A DNA stretch of 6,286 nucleotides, from positions 1 through 6,286 of the forward strand of contig JAAXJP010000262.1 in NCBI GenBank assembly GCA_012269805.1, given 5' to 3'. Position 1 is the stretch's first letter. Each line of letters begins with the position of its first letter. Positions 5,354 to 6,286 of the stretch are shown in pieces. The notes below the pieces were generated by a model. The model had not been told where the DNA came from, did no database searches, and saw only the letters and a program-made list of their open reading frames with translations. Both the position numbers and the translations under genes were made by a program. This stretch comes from Rubrivirga sp. GTDB taxonomy: Bacteria; Bacteroidota; Rhodothermia; Rhodothermales; Rubricoccaceae.

Positions 5354-6076
5354 ATGACCGAGACCGCCCCCCCCGACCTCGTCGACCAGATCACCGAGCG
5401 CGCCGCCGACGTCCGCCGACGGATCGCCGAGGCGGCCGACCGCGCCGGCCGCGACGCCGAGGCCGTCACGCTAGTGGCCGTCACGAAGACGCACCCCCTC
5501 GAGACCGTCCGCGCTGCGATCGCGGCTGGCCTCCGCGACCTCGGCGAGAACCGCGTCCAGGAGCTCGTCGACAAGTCCGACGCGATTCCCGGCGAGGCCG
5601 ACGGGGGCGCCGTCCGGTGGCACCTGATCGGCTCGCTCCAGCGCAACAAGTCCCGCGACGCCGCCGCCCGCGCCGACCTGTTCCACGCGCTCGACTCGCC
5701 CCGCCTCGCGCGGGCCCTCGACAAGAAGGCCGCCGACGCCGAGCGCGTCCTCCCGGTCCTTGTTCAGGTCAACATCTCGGGCGAGGACGCGAAGCACGGC
5801 GTCGAGCCGGAGGACGCCTACGGCCTTCTCCGGATGGCCGCCGAGCACGAGCACCTCCGCCCGGTCGGGCTGATGGGGATGGCCGCCAACGCCGAGGACG
5901 ACGAGGACCTCGAGCGGACGGTCCGCCCCGCGTTCCAGACGCTCCGCCGCCTTTTCGAGGACGCGCCGATGCCGCTGTCGGTCCTCTCGATGGGCATGAG
6001 CGGCGACTACGAGGTGGCCGTCGAGGAGGGGGCGACCCACCTCCGGGTGGGCTCGGCACTGTTCGGGCCGCGCTGA
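5354..6076 (+). CDS. yggS: YggS/PLPBP family pyridoxal 5'-phosphate homeostasis protein
   Basis: A 240-residue cytoplasmic protein of the YggS/PROSC (PLPBP) family, the usual length. It has a single fold-type III TIM barrel that binds pyridoxal phosphate without known catalysis and helps keep vitamin B6 and amino-acid pools in balance. Lys45 in LVAVTKTHP is the expected Schiff-base lysine. Other signatures are LGENRVQE (63-70), WHLIGSLQRNK (89-99), VQVNISGEDAKHGV, GLMGMA, the phosphate-binding SMGMSGDYEVAV (212-223) and the terminal RVGSALFG (231-238). ATG at 5354 gives the normal N-terminal helix before the barrel; the frame is open far upstream but that part shows no conserved sequence. The next gene starts 44 bases downstream on the same strand, so an operon is possible. 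Confidence 0.96.
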   Translation: MTETAPPDLVDQITERAADVRRRIAEAADRAGRDAEAVTLVAVTKTHPLETVRAAIAAGLRDLGENRVQELVDKSDAIPGEADGGAVRWHLIGSLQRNKSRDAAARADLFHALDSPRLARALDKKAADAERVLPVLVQVNISGEDAKHGVEPEDAYGLLRMAAEHEHLRPVGLMGMAANAEDDEDLERTVRPAFQTLRRLFEDAPMPLSVLSMGMSGDYEVAVEEGATHLRVGSALFGPR

Positions 6077-6106
6077 ACGTTTCGGAGGGGCGCGCGTACG
6101 GTGGCG

Positions 6107-6114
6107 TACCTTTC
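6107..6114 (+). promoter_or_regulatory. Possible Bacteroidota-type -7 element TACCTTTC
   Basis: TACCTTTC differs from TAnnTTTG only at the last base and lies six bases before the ATG at 6121, implying an almost leaderless transcript. A TTTC at 6080-6083, 23 bases upstream, could stand for the -33 TTTG. The element is short and unproven. It shares TANCTT with the gaps before 655 and 2062. Confidence 0.3.
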
Positions 6115-6120
6115 CTGACG

Positions 6121-6286
6121 ATGTTCGTCCCCCTCCTCGTCCTCGACGGGCTCCTCGCGGTGGCCCTCGTCGTCCTGCTGGTCCGGTGGTCCCGGGCCCG
6201 CGGGCGCGCCGCCACCGCCGAGGCCCGCCTCGTCGAGATCGAGGCCCGGGTCGGACAGGCCCTCGACGCGGTCCGCCGGGCGGACG
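6121..6286 (+). CDS. Membrane-anchored coiled-coil protein, N-terminal part (cut by window edge)
   Basis: An open frame of 55 codons that runs off the right edge. It begins with one hydrophobic segment (about residues 2-21, VPLLVLDGLLAVALVVLLV), followed by a basic stop-transfer stretch (RWSRARGR, 22-29). A likely coiled coil comes next, rich in Ala, Glu, Arg and Leu (from about 30, AEARLVEIEARVGQAL). This suggests a bitopic inner-membrane protein with a cytoplasmic coiled coil. RmuC-like, DUF948-like or cell-division-associated proteins share this plan, but nothing specific is visible. The start is the first ATG after the YggS-family stop and directly precedes the hydrophobic segment. No stop codon is seen. 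Confidence 0.65.
   Translation, partial: MFVPLLVLDGLLAVALVVLLVRWSRARGRAATAEARLVEIEARVGQALDAVRRAD

Noticed and set aside
1..6286. A defence, mobile or biosynthetic multi-gene system
   Set aside because: No transposase, integrase, nuclease, toxin-antitoxin pair, direct-repeat array or biosynthetic enzyme set is visible; recognised genes belong to unrelated housekeeping or envelope families and sit mostly in separate transcription units.

Overview
The window is a G+C-rich stretch of bacterial chromosome (roughly 70% or more by eye) that holds ordinary-looking housekeeping and envelope genes. There is no phage, insertion sequence, CRISPR array or RNA gene. I count ten genes: nine complete or nearly complete, and one cut off by the right edge. 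None of the ten start codons has a recognisable Shine-Dalgarno sequence, and most are preceded by C-rich, pyrimidine-rich leaders. Together with the G+C content and the gene set, this points to the Bacteroidota/Rhodothermota side of the tree, possibly a Rhodothermales (Rubricoccaceae-like) bacterium. That placement is inference and no marker gene confirms it.

Layout, left to right. Bases 1-39 are a perfect 18-bp inverted repeat that overlaps the 3' end of a minus-strand gene for a Cu/Zn superoxide dismutase-like lipoprotein (4-582). Diverging from it is an ABC transporter ATPase (655-1266). This converges on a minus-strand ComF-family phosphoribosyltransferase (1282-1998). A second divergent gap leads to a 75-residue unknown protein (2062-2289) and a glycosyltransferase of the tRNA-queuosine mannosyltransferase type (2339-3490), probably one operon. 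These converge on a minus-strand TIGR00266/AIM24-family protein (3513-4310). A third divergent gap leads to an AMIN-like-domain lipoprotein (4407-5003), which abuts a possible 63-residue minus-strand gene (5004-5195). The window ends with a YggS/PLPBP-family pyridoxal-phosphate protein (5354-6076) and the start of a membrane-anchored coiled-coil protein (6121-6286).

The genes do not form one pathway. Orientation alternates strictly between divergent and convergent pairs, so most genes are probably separate transcription units. The two candidate operons are 2062-3490 and 5354-6286. The convergent gaps are 15, 22 and 0 bases, and the middle one carries a clear hairpin.

I found no convincing new multi-gene system. 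The points most worth following up are the SOD-like lipoprotein, which has lost three of four copper ligands but keeps all four zinc ligands; the palindrome that removes its C-terminal arginine/cysteine motif and may be an assembly artefact; the uncharacterised small protein paired with the queuosine mannosyltransferase homologue; and a TANCTT element that recurs upstream of three plus-strand genes.
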